In this document: one piece after another, positions 51,443 through 59,401 of the stretch
Position numbering within the stretch: position 1 is the stretch's first letter
How the letters are laid out: the number at the start of each line of letters is the position of its first letter
From: Roseburia sp. 1XD42-69
GTDB taxonomy: Bacteria > Bacillota > Clostridia > Lachnospirales > Lachnospiraceae
Length of the DNA stretch: 64,000 nucleotides
NCBI RefSeq assembly: GCF_003612565.1
Contig: NZ_RAZG01000001.1
Coordinates: 62,001 to 126,000, forward strand
Reading direction: 5' to 3'
The notes under the pieces: model-generated
Seen by the model: the letters and a program-made list of their open reading frames with translations, nothing else
What the model was told of the DNA's origin: nothing
Databases searched by the model: none
Position numbers and translations under genes: made by a program

Positions 51443-51673
51443 CTATCCTTTCTCCATCTCAAAATCTTCCAGTTCCTTCTGTGTCAATTCCCTGTTATAA
51501 TACAACTCTGCCCACACCATACGCCCATTTACTTCCGTTCTGGTATCATAGTTGATAAAATCCATCATACCAGCTTTTGGATGTGTCCCGATTGATACAG
51601 GACGCATAACAGAATAATATTTGTTCCAATGATATTTTTGTGCTGATTGTCTTATATAGTCGTTTGTACTCAT
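51443..51673 (-). CDS. conserved plasmid/phage small protein
   Basis: 76 aa. STNDYIRQSAQKYHWNKYYS, PVSIGTHPKAGMMDFINYD and TRTEVNGRMVWAELYYNREL recur as a domain in large proteins of mobile elements, here free-standing. No biochemical role known to me. Confidence 0.65.
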   Translation of the reverse strand: MSTNDYIRQSAQKYHWNKYYSVMRPVSIGTHPKAGMMDFINYDTRTEVNGRMVWAELYYNRELTQKELEDFEMEKG

Positions 51674-51685
51674 GCTCTGCCCTCC

Positions 51686-52330
51686 CTACGCTGCATAAAA
51701 TGTTCCATCTTCTAAAAATTCCCATCCATTAGCTTCACAAGTTTCTGTTACTTCTTCTTCATCCGCTTCATAAAAATATTTATAGCCGTATTCTTCATAT
51801 TGTTTAGAAAGCATTACAAACATATCAGCAACTAATTTTTCCATTTTTCGGATTGTGTCAACCTGAATATTTTTATACTGCTGATATTCAAGATCATATA
51901 TCCAACCTTCAGCAAAATCCGTCTTATCAGATACGCAATAATTATAATGTCCGTCATTATAAGGCAATGTAACAGTTCTTCCACAAACTTCCATATATGC
52001 CTCTATGGTCTTCTGCTCATGTTCCGTCATATAATCCCAAAAATCCTTGAATGTTTCACCACAATATAACTTGTTCCGGATTACCTTGAATACGTCCATC
52101 AAATCAAGTTTTCCGTATATATTTAAGCCGTCCCCCTGACAATAGCCTAAAGAATATTGCATCTTTAAGTTACTGTTAGAAAAAATATTGTGTAAATCTT
52201 CTGTGTAAATTTTCGAAAATTCGTCATTTCTGCATGGATCATCAAGATACCACTGATTTACTTTCTCTTTTGCTTCCTCCGATAATTCAGGATAAGTATA
52301 TACATTATAAGTTTCTGTTACTGTACGCAT
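51686..52330 (-). CDS. uncharacterised mobile-element protein
   Basis: 214 aa from ATG 52330. MRTVTETYNVYTYPELSEEAK..; many Tyr and Asp/Glu, a region CQGDGLNIYGKLD in the middle and an acidic end. Known to me only as a conserved protein of clostridial elements. Confidence 0.65.
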   Translation of the reverse strand: MRTVTETYNVYTYPELSEEAKEKVNQWYLDDPCRNDEFSKIYTEDLHNIFSNSNLKMQYSLGYCQGDGLNIYGKLDLMDVFKVIRNKLYCGETFKDFWDYMTEHEQKTIEAYMEVCGRTVTLPYNDGHYNYCVSDKTDFAEGWIYDLEYQQYKNIQVDTIRKMEKLVADMFVMLSKQYEEYGYKYFYEADEEEVTETCEANGWEFLEDGTFYAA

Positions 52331-52510
52331 AAAAATTTTCTCCATTCTATTTAATTTTCCAATAATAAAAGCAAGCAACATTTCCACTTGTCACTTGCTC
52401 TATACTTCCCTTTCTATGATGCTTATTTGTCTTATTTAAGGACTTAATGCAACGCACATACATATTTGCATATGCGCTGATTTAAGGCTTTAAATGGGCT
52501 TGTATACGGT

Positions 52511-52696
52511 TTAAACACCAATGATTTTTTGATTAAATCCAAAAAGATTTATAAGAAAATCCGTATTGAAATTCAGTAAAAGACGGAAGCCACATTTATT
52601 AAAATATCTAAGTGTAATTCCAAACGCTTCCCAAGAAGTCCCTCCAATTTTAAAACGCCATCCATTATCAAACTTTCTAAATCCATGCTTTTTCAT
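52511..52696 (-). CDS. small basic protein
   Basis: 61 aa from ATG 52696. KKHGFRKFDNGWRFKIGGTSWEA; beta-rich, C-terminus hydrophobic. Unknown. Confidence 0.55.
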   Translation of the reverse strand: MKKHGFRKFDNGWRFKIGGTSWEAFGITLRYFNKCGFRLLLNFNTDFLINLFGFNQKIIGV

Positions 52697-52712
52697 GCTC
52701 ATTCCTCCATTG

Positions 52713-52732
52713 TTGAAGCAGTAGTTTCATTG
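52713..52732 (-). repeat. intercistronic palindrome with embedded stop
   Basis: Minus strand CAATGAAACTACTGCTTCAA; the TGA of the 52727 gene lies in its left arm. Confidence 0.5.
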
Positions 52733-52945
52733 ATGTGTCAAATTCCATTTAAGACACCATGCCTTATATTCTTCATCTGTAATTATTCCATTTTGATAAT
52801 CATGCTTTATCTCTATTGCATCTAAACACTCTTGAGATAATGTATAACTTTTTACTCTTCCTGCAATTTTCCTATTCGCTGCCAAATAACATTGCATGGA
52901 TAATTCTGCTATAATTTTATCTATTGCATTTACATTCTTTTTCAT
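52727..52945 (-). CDS. small helical protein
   Basis: 72 aa from ATG 52945. AIDKIIAELSMQCYLAANRK.. then TDEEYKAWCLKWNLTH, the second half like a SHOCT-type short helix. Unknown. Confidence 0.6.
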   Translation of the reverse strand: MKKNVNAIDKIIAELSMQCYLAANRKIAGRVKSYTLSQECLDAIEIKHDYQNGIITDEEYKAWCLKWNLTHQ

Positions 52946-53003
52946 TTTTACGATCTCCATATTTATATTTTATCACTTTCCGATAACCAATGAAATACAC
53001 GAT

Positions 53004-53303
53004 TTATTCTTTCCAAAATTTCATAATCGTTTCATTATCTTCTAATACTAAACCGCACTTATAGCCGTGTCTATCTGCAATCTCAATCAATTCTCTGTTT
53101 GTCTTGCTATTTTCATATGGAATCATATAGAAAGAATTTGCTGTTACTTTATGTAGTTCCACGCAATTTAACGGATAACATTCCGTTTGCCTAGTTTCGT
53201 CATTATAGCAACAGGCGCAATTATTAATCACCATGCAAATATCAAAAATAATGTCCTTGTGTGCCTTTTTACGTTTCTGTTCTGCATATGCTTTAAAATC
53301 CAT
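53004..53303 (-). CDS. hypothetical protein with Cys pair
   Basis: 99 aa. Helical start (AYAEQKRKKAHKDIIFDICM), NNCACCYNDETRQTEC and a C-terminal alpha/beta part. Unknown. Confidence 0.65.
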   Translation of the reverse strand: MDFKAYAEQKRKKAHKDIIFDICMVINNCACCYNDETRQTECYPLNCVELHKVTANSFYMIPYENSKTNRELIEIADRHGYKCGLVLEDNETIMKFWKE

Positions 53304-53319
53304 GTTATCCCCCCAGTTT

Positions 53320-53592
53320 TTAAAATGTCATAACTTTTTCTTGTGTCATCATCAAAAATATTCCAAGTGGCAACGCAACAAGTGAAAATGTTGCATCTCC
53401 ATCCAGCACAAACGGCGTTACAATTCCAATAGTTGCCATTATTGCACCTGATAACTGTTGTTTCATATAATAAAAGCGTTCTGTCCTCTGTTTGATTCTC
53501 CACTTTTCTTCCCGGCGGTTATATTCTTTGAGCCATTCTTCATATGTGTAAACTGTTTCTATTGCTTCAGATCCGATATTGTATATTATCAT
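53320..53592 (-). CDS. membrane protein, two TM helices
   Basis: 90 aa. Charged N-terminal helix, then TM segments at about 49-63 and 70-84. Unknown. Confidence 0.65.
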   Translation of the reverse strand: MIIYNIGSEAIETVYTYEEWLKEYNRREEKWRIKQRTERFYYMKQQLSGAIMATIGIVTPFVLDGDATFSLVALPLGIFLMMTQEKVMTF

Positions 53593-53655
53593 TATTCTTT
53601 TTCCTCTTTGTTTGCTGCCTACTTTGTTTTATATTTTCATTACTTTAATTACATA

Positions 53656-53811
53656 CTATTCATTAATATTAAAGTAATCATCTATCAAATATTGAAGTTT
53701 GTCACATGTATTTAAAATTTCTCTTGTTTGATCGTTTTCAAAAACTTCTTCTGAAGCTTTATTACATAAATCTGAAATCTGTTTTAATATATTTTTCATT
53801 GTTTCAGTCAT
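53656..53811 (-). CDS. 51 aa helical protein
   Basis: ATG 53811, seven bases after a GGGGG-type site, TAG stop. MTETMKNILKQISDLCNKAS..., acidic amphipathic. Unknown. Confidence 0.6.
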   Translation of the reverse strand: MTETMKNILKQISDLCNKASEEVFENDQTREILNTCDKLQYLIDDYFNINE

Positions 53812-53822
53812 TGTCTTTCCCC

Positions 53823-53867
53823 CTAATCTAAATTTTCTAATAGTTCCATTGCTATTTTAATTTCCAT
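53823..53867 (-). CDS. 14 aa peptide
   Basis: ATG 53867 after GGAGATAAC; MEIKIAMELLENLD, stop TAG overlapping the ribosome site of the next gene. Possibly a coupled leader. Confidence 0.3.
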   Translation of the reverse strand: MEIKIAMELLENLD

Positions 53868-53880
53868 TTTAGTTATCTCC

Positions 53881-53900
53881 TTTCAAATTACAATTTTATT
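53881..53900 (-). repeat. intercistronic palindrome with embedded stop
   Basis: Minus strand AATAAAATTGTAATTTGAAA; TAA of the 53896 gene in the left arm. Arms are degenerate. Confidence 0.4.
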
Positions 53901-54120
53901 GTGCCGTTCTTTTATTCCACATTTCAATTACTGTATGTTTGTTTTGTGCATATCCAGGATCAATCATTGCCATACATCCAGTACAAAAAATTCTAAATCT
54001 TTCACCTGCTCTATGTTCGTATTTATCAATAACAATCTCTTTACTTCCACAAAATGGGCAAGGTTTAGTTTTTTCAGGATTACATTTTTCAATATCTCCA
54101 CATGTAAAATCATTTTTCAT
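53896..54120 (-). CDS. Lar-type zinc-ribbon protein
   Basis: 74 aa. KPCPFCGSKEIVIDKYEH.., FCTGCMAMIDPGYAQN and a C-terminal WNKR, the pattern of small restriction-alleviation (Lar-like) proteins. Antirestriction activity is possible, unproven. Confidence 0.7.
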   Translation of the reverse strand: MKNDFTCGDIEKCNPEKTKPCPFCGSKEIVIDKYEHRAGERFRIFCTGCMAMIDPGYAQNKHTVIEMWNKRTAQ

Positions 54121-54137
54121 AGCCTTATAACCTCCAC

Positions 54138-54533
54138 TTAAAAGAATTTACAACCGCTTTTTAACTCACGATACAACAAATATGTTATCTTTTCTTCTGC
54201 CTGTTCTTCTGTGAAACGCTTCTTCTCTTCCTCTGTTTCCTCTAACCAGTCTGCAAGTAAATCGATAGCCGACACATTGTAATAGTAAGAAGAATTTACC
54301 ATACTACAAAGCCCCTGCATCCAGTCTTTGAAATACTCATATTTAGAAAGTTTCTGGTTATTGTATTTAATTTTTTCTGTATATAAGCATTCATAAATTG
54401 CATGAGCCACACAAGAAAAGTTTTCCTTGTCTACGTTGTAATACTGCTCATAGCCGTATGCTTCCGGCTGGAATCCATCCATAATATACTGCCTTACTTT
54501 TGCCTTTACTTCTTTACTATTTGTTCTTAACAT
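54138..54533 (-). CDS. uncharacterised mobile-element protein
   Basis: 131 aa from ATG 54533. VKAKVRQYIMDGFQPEAYGY...; helical, acidic C-terminus (ETEEEKKRFTEEQAEEK). Recurs in clostridial plasmids; role unknown. Confidence 0.65.
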   Translation of the reverse strand: MLRTNSKEVKAKVRQYIMDGFQPEAYGYEQYYNVDKENFSCVAHAIYECLYTEKIKYNNQKLSKYEYFKDWMQGLCSMVNSSYYYNVSAIDLLADWLEETEEEKKRFTEEQAEEKITYLLYRELKSGCKFF

Positions 54534-54545
54534 AATTTTCACCAT

Positions 54546-54850
54546 TTAACCTTTCTTTGATTGTCTATGTATAACAACTATTTCTCTATTGATTTCTTGT
54601 TACCCTCTGCATTTTCCAGGCTTGGGACTGTCTGAAAGTTGATCAGACTTTCAGGCTGCATTATAACAATTCTGCATCTAGTGAATTTTTTCTATCAACT
54701 GAGGAGTTCACCATCTCCCGGCTGTTTTATACTTGCTATGCCGTGTTAGCGCAAGTTCAATGTACTGCAACAATTAGTTGTTTTCTTTGTAAATGCCCAA
54801 ACGGGAAATCGAATCCCGTGTATGTTGCTTGCTCCTGCTGGGTGGTTAGA
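54546..54850 (-). other. 305-base non-coding leader with hairpins
   Basis: No convincing gene. Holds CTGAAAGT/ACTTTCAG (54640s), CTTGC/GCAAG and a T-arm-like CGGGATTCGATTTCCCG at about 54798-54816. The latter looks tRNA-like, but no anticodon or D-arm can be completed. Probably a structured leader of the 54138 gene. Confidence 0.4.
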
Positions 54851-55045
54851 TTAATCACGGTAACATTTTAAGCCGTCTATTTCTTCACAACATAAATCAA
54901 AGAAATATTCACCGTTTGTGTCAATGTCTTCTATGTCTTCACTTGCAATCTCTACGGCTTTATCAAATGTATAACCTTCTTCAATTGCATCTTTCGCTAT
55001 CTGTAATTCATTTTCAAATTTCTTTAATGCTTGTGATTTCGTCAT
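54851..55045 (-). CDS. small acidic protein
   Basis: 64 aa: ALKKFENELQIAKDAIEEGY.. with a FDLCCEEIDG end. Looks like a single helical unit. Unknown. Confidence 0.65.
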   Translation of the reverse strand: MTKSQALKKFENELQIAKDAIEEGYTFDKAVEIASEDIEDIDTNGEYFFDLCCEEIDGLKCYRD

Positions 55046-55216
55046 TGTCCTTACCTCCGTTTGTTTGATTTCTTTAACTGTCTTTATTGTACACTAGTAC
55101 CAGTATCTTTTCAATATGCAATAGTACCAATGTTTCTATTAAATATTTGTGAATTATGTACAATAGTACTATTGTATTTTAAGATAAAAAAATAGAACAT
55201 ATTAAAAATATATGTC

Positions 55217-55441
55217 CTATTCATTCCTTGCCATCTTATCTTTTATTGCTTGCCGTATGAATCCAGCTTTTGTATGACCTTTTTCTTTACAATAATTATC
55301 AAGTGTTTCCGCTTCTTCGTTTGGCATTGATAATTTTACTTGTGTATAATTTTTTTCTGTCCACTTCTTATTAGCTCTTTTCTTTGCGTCTGATACTGGT
55401 GAAATTATTATCACTTCCTTTTCTATATAATAAAAGCACAA
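55217..55441 (-). CDS. ribbon-helix-helix antitoxin-like protein
   Basis: 74 aa as the longest frame; the core KKWTEKNYTQVKLSMPNEEAETLDNYCKE..GHTKAGFIRQAIKDK is an Arc-like RHH. The usual length suggests a start near GTG 55414 or the following ATA codons behind AAAAGGAA. Preceded by the structured RNA at 55438. May pair with the putative toxin at 55565. Confidence 0.7.
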   Translation of the reverse strand: MCFYYIEKEVIIISPVSDAKKRANKKWTEKNYTQVKLSMPNEEAETLDNYCKEKGHTKAGFIRQAIKDKMARNE

Positions 55442-55535
55442 TTATTTTTGGCTGGGCGGTGTATCCAGCATCTCAGGTACTCTTGCGAGTGTGTCGGGAA
55501 CCATTTCCGACCTCAAAAATAATCATGCTTATTAC
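55438..55535 (-). ncRNA. multibranch structured RNA, unknown class
   Basis: A 10-bp closing stem (ATTATTTTTG / CAAAAATAAT) encloses three hairpins: TCGG..CCGA, ACTC-TTGC-GAGT and GCTGG..CCAGC. Loops contain conserved-looking purine-rich sequence. It ends about 30 bases before the ribosome site of the RHH gene, so a riboswitch, ribozyme or ToxI-like antitoxin RNA are possible. I cannot match it to a named class. Confidence 0.6.
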
Positions 55536-55564
55536 TATCATATTCTCTTTGTACCTATAATATA

Positions 55565-55960
55565 CTATGTATTTTCGGCATTGTCAATCTTAAATTCCTT
55601 TATTCTGCCACTATATAAACGCCTTTGAATCTTTGATTCCTGTATATCGTGCATAGTAGACACATACAAATAATCATTATCTTTATCTAATTTAATTCCT
55701 ATCATCACATTATCACGGTATCTTTTTATTAGTTCTATGGATTGTGTGCCGTTTTCATTTGGATTTATGCCGATATAATCAGGATTATCAATAATATCTG
55801 GTATATAGTCGATATATTTCAAACATTTTGCATGTTTACTTTTCAGCATATGAGCAGGTAAACCTTTTGATCTGTATATATCTTTAGGTTCTATATTTAT
55901 TCCTAAGATGGAATTAAATTTACTTTTGTATTTCCCTACTATAATTAATTTGTCCGACAT
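55565..55960 (-). CDS. putative phage-type nuclease toxin (PBECR-like)
   Basis: 131 aa. IYRSKGLPAHMLKSKHAKCL.YIDYIPDIIDNPDYIGINPN..TQSIELIKRYRDNVMIGIKLD..LYVSTMHDI resembles the barnase/EndoU/RelE-like nuclease domain of phage polyvalent proteins. Conserved His and Lys in the HMLKSKH part could be catalytic. The adjacent RHH gene would be an antitoxin. Confidence 0.55.
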   Translation of the reverse strand: MSDKLIIVGKYKSKFNSILGINIEPKDIYRSKGLPAHMLKSKHAKCLKYIDYIPDIIDNPDYIGINPNENGTQSIELIKRYRDNVMIGIKLDKDNDYLYVSTMHDIQESKIQRRLYSGRIKEFKIDNAENT

Positions 55961-56112
55961 TTTGTTATATTCCTTTTGTTTAATAGGAAAATTATAACAT
56001 ATATTTTATAGATTATCTACACAAAATTGACAATTGGGGAGGGTACTAATTCCAGAATATTCCAACGCCATATCAATTTTCTGTTGTATAGTAATCTTTA
56101 TCGGCCCCCTAT

Positions 56113-56322
56113 CTAAACTGGCATAGAAAACAAATGTGGCTCTGGTATTTCTTCCCCGTCTTCTAGTGCCGTTTCAATCCATTCTTGAATAATAATTTCT
56201 GCATTTTCTACTGTCTCAGTTGGTGTTTCTCCGTCTGCCATACATCCAGGAAGATCGGGAACTGACACAATATAGGCTTGATCTTCCTCAGACCATGACA
56301 TAACCATAGAATATTTGTACAT
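56113..56322 (-). CDS. HicB-like antitoxin, second of two
   Basis: 69 aa. YSMVMSWSEEDQAYIVSVPD then LPGCMADGETPTETVENAEI: classic HicB half-RNase H fold without an added DNA-binding domain. Follows the next HicB by two bases. Confidence 0.9.
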   Translation of the reverse strand: MYKYSMVMSWSEEDQAYIVSVPDLPGCMADGETPTETVENAEIIIQEWIETALEDGEEIPEPHLFSMPV

Positions 56323-56324
56323 AT

Positions 56325-56528
56325 TTACACCACCATAATATCAGGATCTGGAATTGTTTGCCCATCTTCTAAAGCCGTTTCAATCCATAATTCCTTTGCT
56401 ATTTCAATTTCTTTCAACGCTTCTTCTTTTGTTTCCCCGTGTGCCATACATCCTTGTAACTCAGGAACGCTTGCAACATATATTTTATCTTGTGGATCAT
56501 ATTGCATAAAAATAGAATACTCTGCCAT
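56325..56528 (-). CDS. hicB: HicB-like antitoxin, first of two
   Basis: 67 aa, about 45% alike to its neighbour in the visible core (YVASVPELQGCMAHGETKEEALK). Twelve bases after hicA. The tandem copy suggests duplication. Confidence 0.9.
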   Translation of the reverse strand: MAEYSIFMQYDPQDKIYVASVPELQGCMAHGETKEEALKEIEIAKELWIETALEDGQTIPDPDIMVV

Positions 56529-56540
56529 CTTAAAACCTCC

Positions 56541-56780
56541 TTATAAGCCGTGTTTATTAATAATATTCCTTAATTGTCTAACCTGATACCCTTTAGCCTT
56601 TGAATTGGCATTCTGTATTGTCATACGTTCATTTATTCCATTATGATAATATGACTTGTGGGAGCCTTTCTGTCCTTTAAAAGAAAAACCTAAATCAACA
56701 ATAAGATTGCAGAAATCACTAAAATTTATATTGTTGTCGGATTTTCCGCTTATTACATCATTATATGTCTTTTGGTTCAT
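56541..56780 (-). CDS. hicA: HicA-family toxin
   Basis: 79 aa. FSDFCNLIVDLGFSFKGQKG.SHKSYYHNG with the catalytic His, then KAKGYQVRQLRNIINKHGL. RBS AGGAAGTG. Confidence 0.92.
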   Translation of the reverse strand: MNQKTYNDVISGKSDNNINFSDFCNLIVDLGFSFKGQKGSHKSYYHNGINERMTIQNANSKAKGYQVRQLRNIINKHGL

Positions 56781-56807
56781 TCTGATTCACTTCCTTTGTG
56801 TATATTA

Positions 56808-56835
56808 ATTATATCAGATTTCCCGATTTTTTCAA
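56808..56835 (-). promoter_or_regulatory. promoter of the hicA-hicB-hicB operon
   Basis: TTGAAA, 16 bases, TATAAT, 28 bases before the hicA ATG. Confidence 0.75.
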
Positions 56836-56876
56836 GCATTATCAAAAACCGTTCATATCTAATTGAAATAATTGTT

Positions 56877-57104
56877 TCATTGGCACACGAAAATAAATTC
56901 ATTGCCAAACATATCCCATTTTGAAAACCTTCTTTGCAATAAATCAACGGGAATATTATTTGACATTCCCTGAAATAATGTACCTTTCTTTTCGTCAAAT
57001 TCGCATCCTGAAGGCAATTCATAATTTTCAGAATCAACTATCGCACAATATATTCCACTTTCTTCATTTTCAACAAACATTGATAAAAAGTCTTTAATTA
57101 ACAT
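56877..57104 (-). CDS. small protein
   Basis: 75 aa, RBS AGGAGG. FVENEESGIYCAIVDSENYE.., beta-rich, acidic. A competing frame at 56777-57037 is a shadow. Unknown. Confidence 0.65.
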   Translation of the reverse strand: MLIKDFLSMFVENEESGIYCAIVDSENYELPSGCEFDEKKGTLFQGMSNNIPVDLLQRRFSKWDMFGNEFIFVCQ

Positions 57105-57189
57105 GATAAATTCCTCCTGATCTTATTTTCTACATTTTTATGAAATGAGCTTGCAACTTTTGACGGATGCAAGCCCTTGTATTGCTTTT

Positions 57190-57804
57190 CTACATATTTA
57201 CTACAATAACTCTATTCAATACCAGAATGTCACAAAATATAGACATAAACAACTTACTGAACTGTCTATCTCTCATTGTAGAAGAAAATACGCCCTCTTC
57301 TAACAACTGTTTAGAATTGCTAACACTCACACCCAGCCGATCTGCAATCTGTTCTGATAACTTACAGAGTGCCGATTGACCCACTTCTTCTATACCGATA
57401 TTCTCAAGAAATCCCCTGATACATTCGATAAAATCCCCACGTTTACCAAGTTCAATCTTGCGCACATAAGAATCATACATACCATCAGGCATAAAAGCAT
57501 ATGTGCTTTTCAAGTCTTCATTTAAAGGTTTTAAAGTTTCCTTATGTAAATTGTTTTCTGCTCTGATAGCCTTATCTACTTCAACGCTGGAATGTTTGCG
57601 GATGACATCATCTAAATTCATGCCATTTTTTAAATCAATTTCCCTGTTTTCGTGAATTGCTTCAAGTTTTGCTTTTAACGGCTTCATTTCTGCCATGTGT
57701 CGCATATCCTCTTTTGCAATGGCGATTCTTGCATCTACAAAAGCATTCAGATAAGCAAGTGATTTACTGTCGATTAATTCAAAATTAATAGGTGCTTTAC
57801 TCAT
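57190..57804 (-). CDS. uncharacterised protein, long leader
   Basis: 204 aa, GAAGGAGG site. Helical: ARIAIAKEDMRHMAEMKPLKAKLEAIHENRE, then ..LGVSVSNSKQLLEEGVFSS. No domain recognised. A 500-base leader separates it from its promoter. Confidence 0.7.
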   Translation of the reverse strand: MSKAPINFELIDSKSLAYLNAFVDARIAIAKEDMRHMAEMKPLKAKLEAIHENREIDLKNGMNLDDVIRKHSSVEVDKAIRAENNLHKETLKPLNEDLKSTYAFMPDGMYDSYVRKIELGKRGDFIECIRGFLENIGIEEVGQSALCKLSEQIADRLGVSVSNSKQLLEEGVFSSTMRDRQFSKLFMSIFCDILVLNRVIVVNM

Positions 57805-58177
57805 AATATGGTTACCTCCTTCAAATTATTTAACCTGTTTTTGCGTTACCCGTCACATACTACGAGGAAGTACAGGTTATAATGTGACATAGTGTCTGCT
57901 TCTAATCTTGTATCATTCCTGCAATACATCGCTACTCTAGCGTGTTTTATGTGCGTTTCCTTGCTCCCTATTTTGCGGTATATCTCTAACTGCTGATATA
58001 TCGGTTACTTATCCGCTTGAGCGATGCAGATAAGAGGGTAAACAATATACTACAAGTACAGACATATGAAACTTTCAAAGTGCAACCCTCACACAAACAC
58101 ACCTGTAAAAGCACTATTCGGATTTAATAACCCTAGTTTGCGGATTGATAAAGCTTTAAGTTTGGGATTTTCACGAC

Positions 58178-58206
58178 TTGACATAGCCTGAATAGATAAG
58201 TATAAT
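58178..58206 (+). promoter_or_regulatory. consensus promoter on plus strand
   Basis: TTGACA, 17 bases, TATAAT. Confidence 0.85.
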
Positions 58207-58212
58207 AAAGAT

Positions 58213-58285
58213 GCAATGGCTATATGCTGTTGTGAAGGTTAGGAAAGCGGTGATTACTTTGGTCGGTGTCAACCGCTTTTCTTTA
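58213..58285 (+). ncRNA. candidate small RNA with terminator
   Basis: About 70 bases from the promoter at 58178 to AAAGCGG / CCGCTTT followed by TCTTT. The hairpin loop TGATTACTTTGGTCGG is close to that of the RNA at 60818. A 27-codon leaderless frame exists but has no ribosome site. Confidence 0.6.
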
Positions 58286-58365
58286 TTCCCTTAACTTGAT
58301 TATATCTTACCATAAATAAAAGTACTTGTCAACACTTTTTCAAGATTTTCTTGAATTTTTCAAGA

Positions 58366-58566
58366 TTATTGTTCAATCCATTCTATCAGATCACCCGGTT
58401 GACACTTTAAGACATTACAGATTTTGTCTATTACTTTAAGTGAGACAGGCTCATTATTGTTAATTGCTTTAATTGCATTAGTTGTAATGCCTGCTTGAAT
58501 TCTTAATTCTTCCCTTGTCATTCCCTTACGATTTAACAGGTCTAATAATTTATAATAAGTAATCAT
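58366..58566 (-). CDS. XRE-family regulator
   Basis: 66 aa. MITYYKLLDLLNRKGMTREELR..AGITTNAIKAIN.. ending in CQPGDLIEWI. Complete small HTH; paralogous to 63361. Promoter TTTACA, 17 bases, TATAAT just upstream. Confidence 0.9.
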   Translation of the reverse strand: MITYYKLLDLLNRKGMTREELRIQAGITTNAIKAINNNEPVSLKVIDKICNVLKCQPGDLIEWIEQ

Positions 58567-58693
58567 ACAATCACCTTCCTATATTTGATGTATCCATTAT
58601 ACCAAATATTTCTCTTTTTGTAAAAGAACATATTTTCTGATTTACCCATCTTCTTTCCTGCTATATAATGGAAATATCATATTACGAAAGAAG

Positions 58694-59167
58694 GTGAAAC
58701 CAATGCAGAATATACCGTATGACGATCTGGAAATGTTTATGGAATGGACTAAAACGAAATCAGAACTAAAATTCAATCCACAAACAAAAACTTTTCCAAT
58801 TATTCCTAATTGCATTTATTGGGCTTTTATGGGCTGTAATATCGGCTCAGAGGAAGGGAAACATCGTCCGGTCTTAGTTACAAGGACTTACCCAAATTCG
58901 CCGACTATAACAGTATTACCACTTACAACGCAACGTTTGAATGATGGGAAACAATATCATGTTGACTTGGAAAAGCAAAATTCTACTGTTTTAGTTGAGC
59001 AAATGCGTGTGATTGATATTTCCCGAATTGACAAACCAATGAGAAAAAGCGGTTCAATTATTTCAATTACTGAAAAAGATTGGAAAGCTATTGACTATCA
59101 AATCAAACGTGAATATTTACTTACACCATTACCAAAAGTTCAAAAAAATAGTATAAAAAGCAAATAA
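58694..59167 (+). CDS. PemK/MazF-family toxin
   Basis: 157 aa on the plus strand. N-terminal ~30 aa extension, then CIYWAFMGCNIGSEEGKHRPVLV and VLVEQMRVIDISRIDKPM: the MazF strand pattern with conserved Arg. No antitoxin adjoins; the XRE gene 58366 is divergent and may take that role. TATAAT box and GAAGGTG site upstream. Confidence 0.88.
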   Translation: MKPMQNIPYDDLEMFMEWTKTKSELKFNPQTKTFPIIPNCIYWAFMGCNIGSEEGKHRPVLVTRTYPNSPTITVLPLTTQRLNDGKQYHVDLEKQNSTVLVEQMRVIDISRIDKPMRKSGSIISITEKDWKAIDYQIKREYLLTPLPKVQKNSIKSK

Positions 59168-59183
59168 ATTGTATCTTTTCTTC

Positions 59184-59212
59184 TTGACATACATATAATA
59201 AATGTGTATACT
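59184..59212 (+). promoter_or_regulatory. consensus promoter
   Basis: TTGACA, 17 bases, TATACT, directly after the mazF-like gene. Confidence 0.8.
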
Positions 59213-59218
59213 AAAGAT

Positions 59219-59320
59219 ACAAAAGATGTGTAAACATCAATTTTCCACTACTTTTAGTAGTGAGTAGTATCATCAATTATCCGAAAGCACTTAGTTTATA
59301 CTAGGTGCTTTTGTTTTTTC
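59219..59320 (+). ncRNA. candidate small RNA
   Basis: From the promoter at 59184: a CACTACT/AGTAGTG hairpin, then terminator AAAGCAC / GTGCTTT with a U-rich tail. No ORF. Lies between convergent gene ends. Confidence 0.6.
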
Positions 59321-59401
59321 AACTTATCTTTCCCCAAAACAAAAAAGGACTGGAAAAACCAATCCTTTTATACTGTCCATACTTATTTCCTTACAATTCC
59401 A

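Larger units (their letters stand above)
57805..58303 (-). other. 500-base leader with stems, possibly structured RNA
   Basis: Promoter on the minus strand TTGACA (58327-58332), 17 bases, TAAGAT (58304-58309). The leader contains a GTCACA/TGTGAC stem (57854-57893 region) and CTTATCCGC/GCAGATAAG repeats. No gene. Length is like large phage RNAs (ROOL, GOLLD class), which I can neither confirm nor exclude. Confidence 0.4.

Noticed and set aside
53228-53503. 91-codon minus frame between 53004 and 53320
   Set aside because: Overlaps both real genes in another frame, Cys/Trp-rich shadow composition, no RBS.
54795-54880. tRNA gene near 54.8 kb
   Set aside because: A T-arm-like hairpin exists but D-arm and anticodon arm cannot be formed, and the acceptor would overlap a gene end.
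56777-57037. 86-codon minus frame
   Set aside because: Shadow of the 56877 gene and the hicA promoter region.
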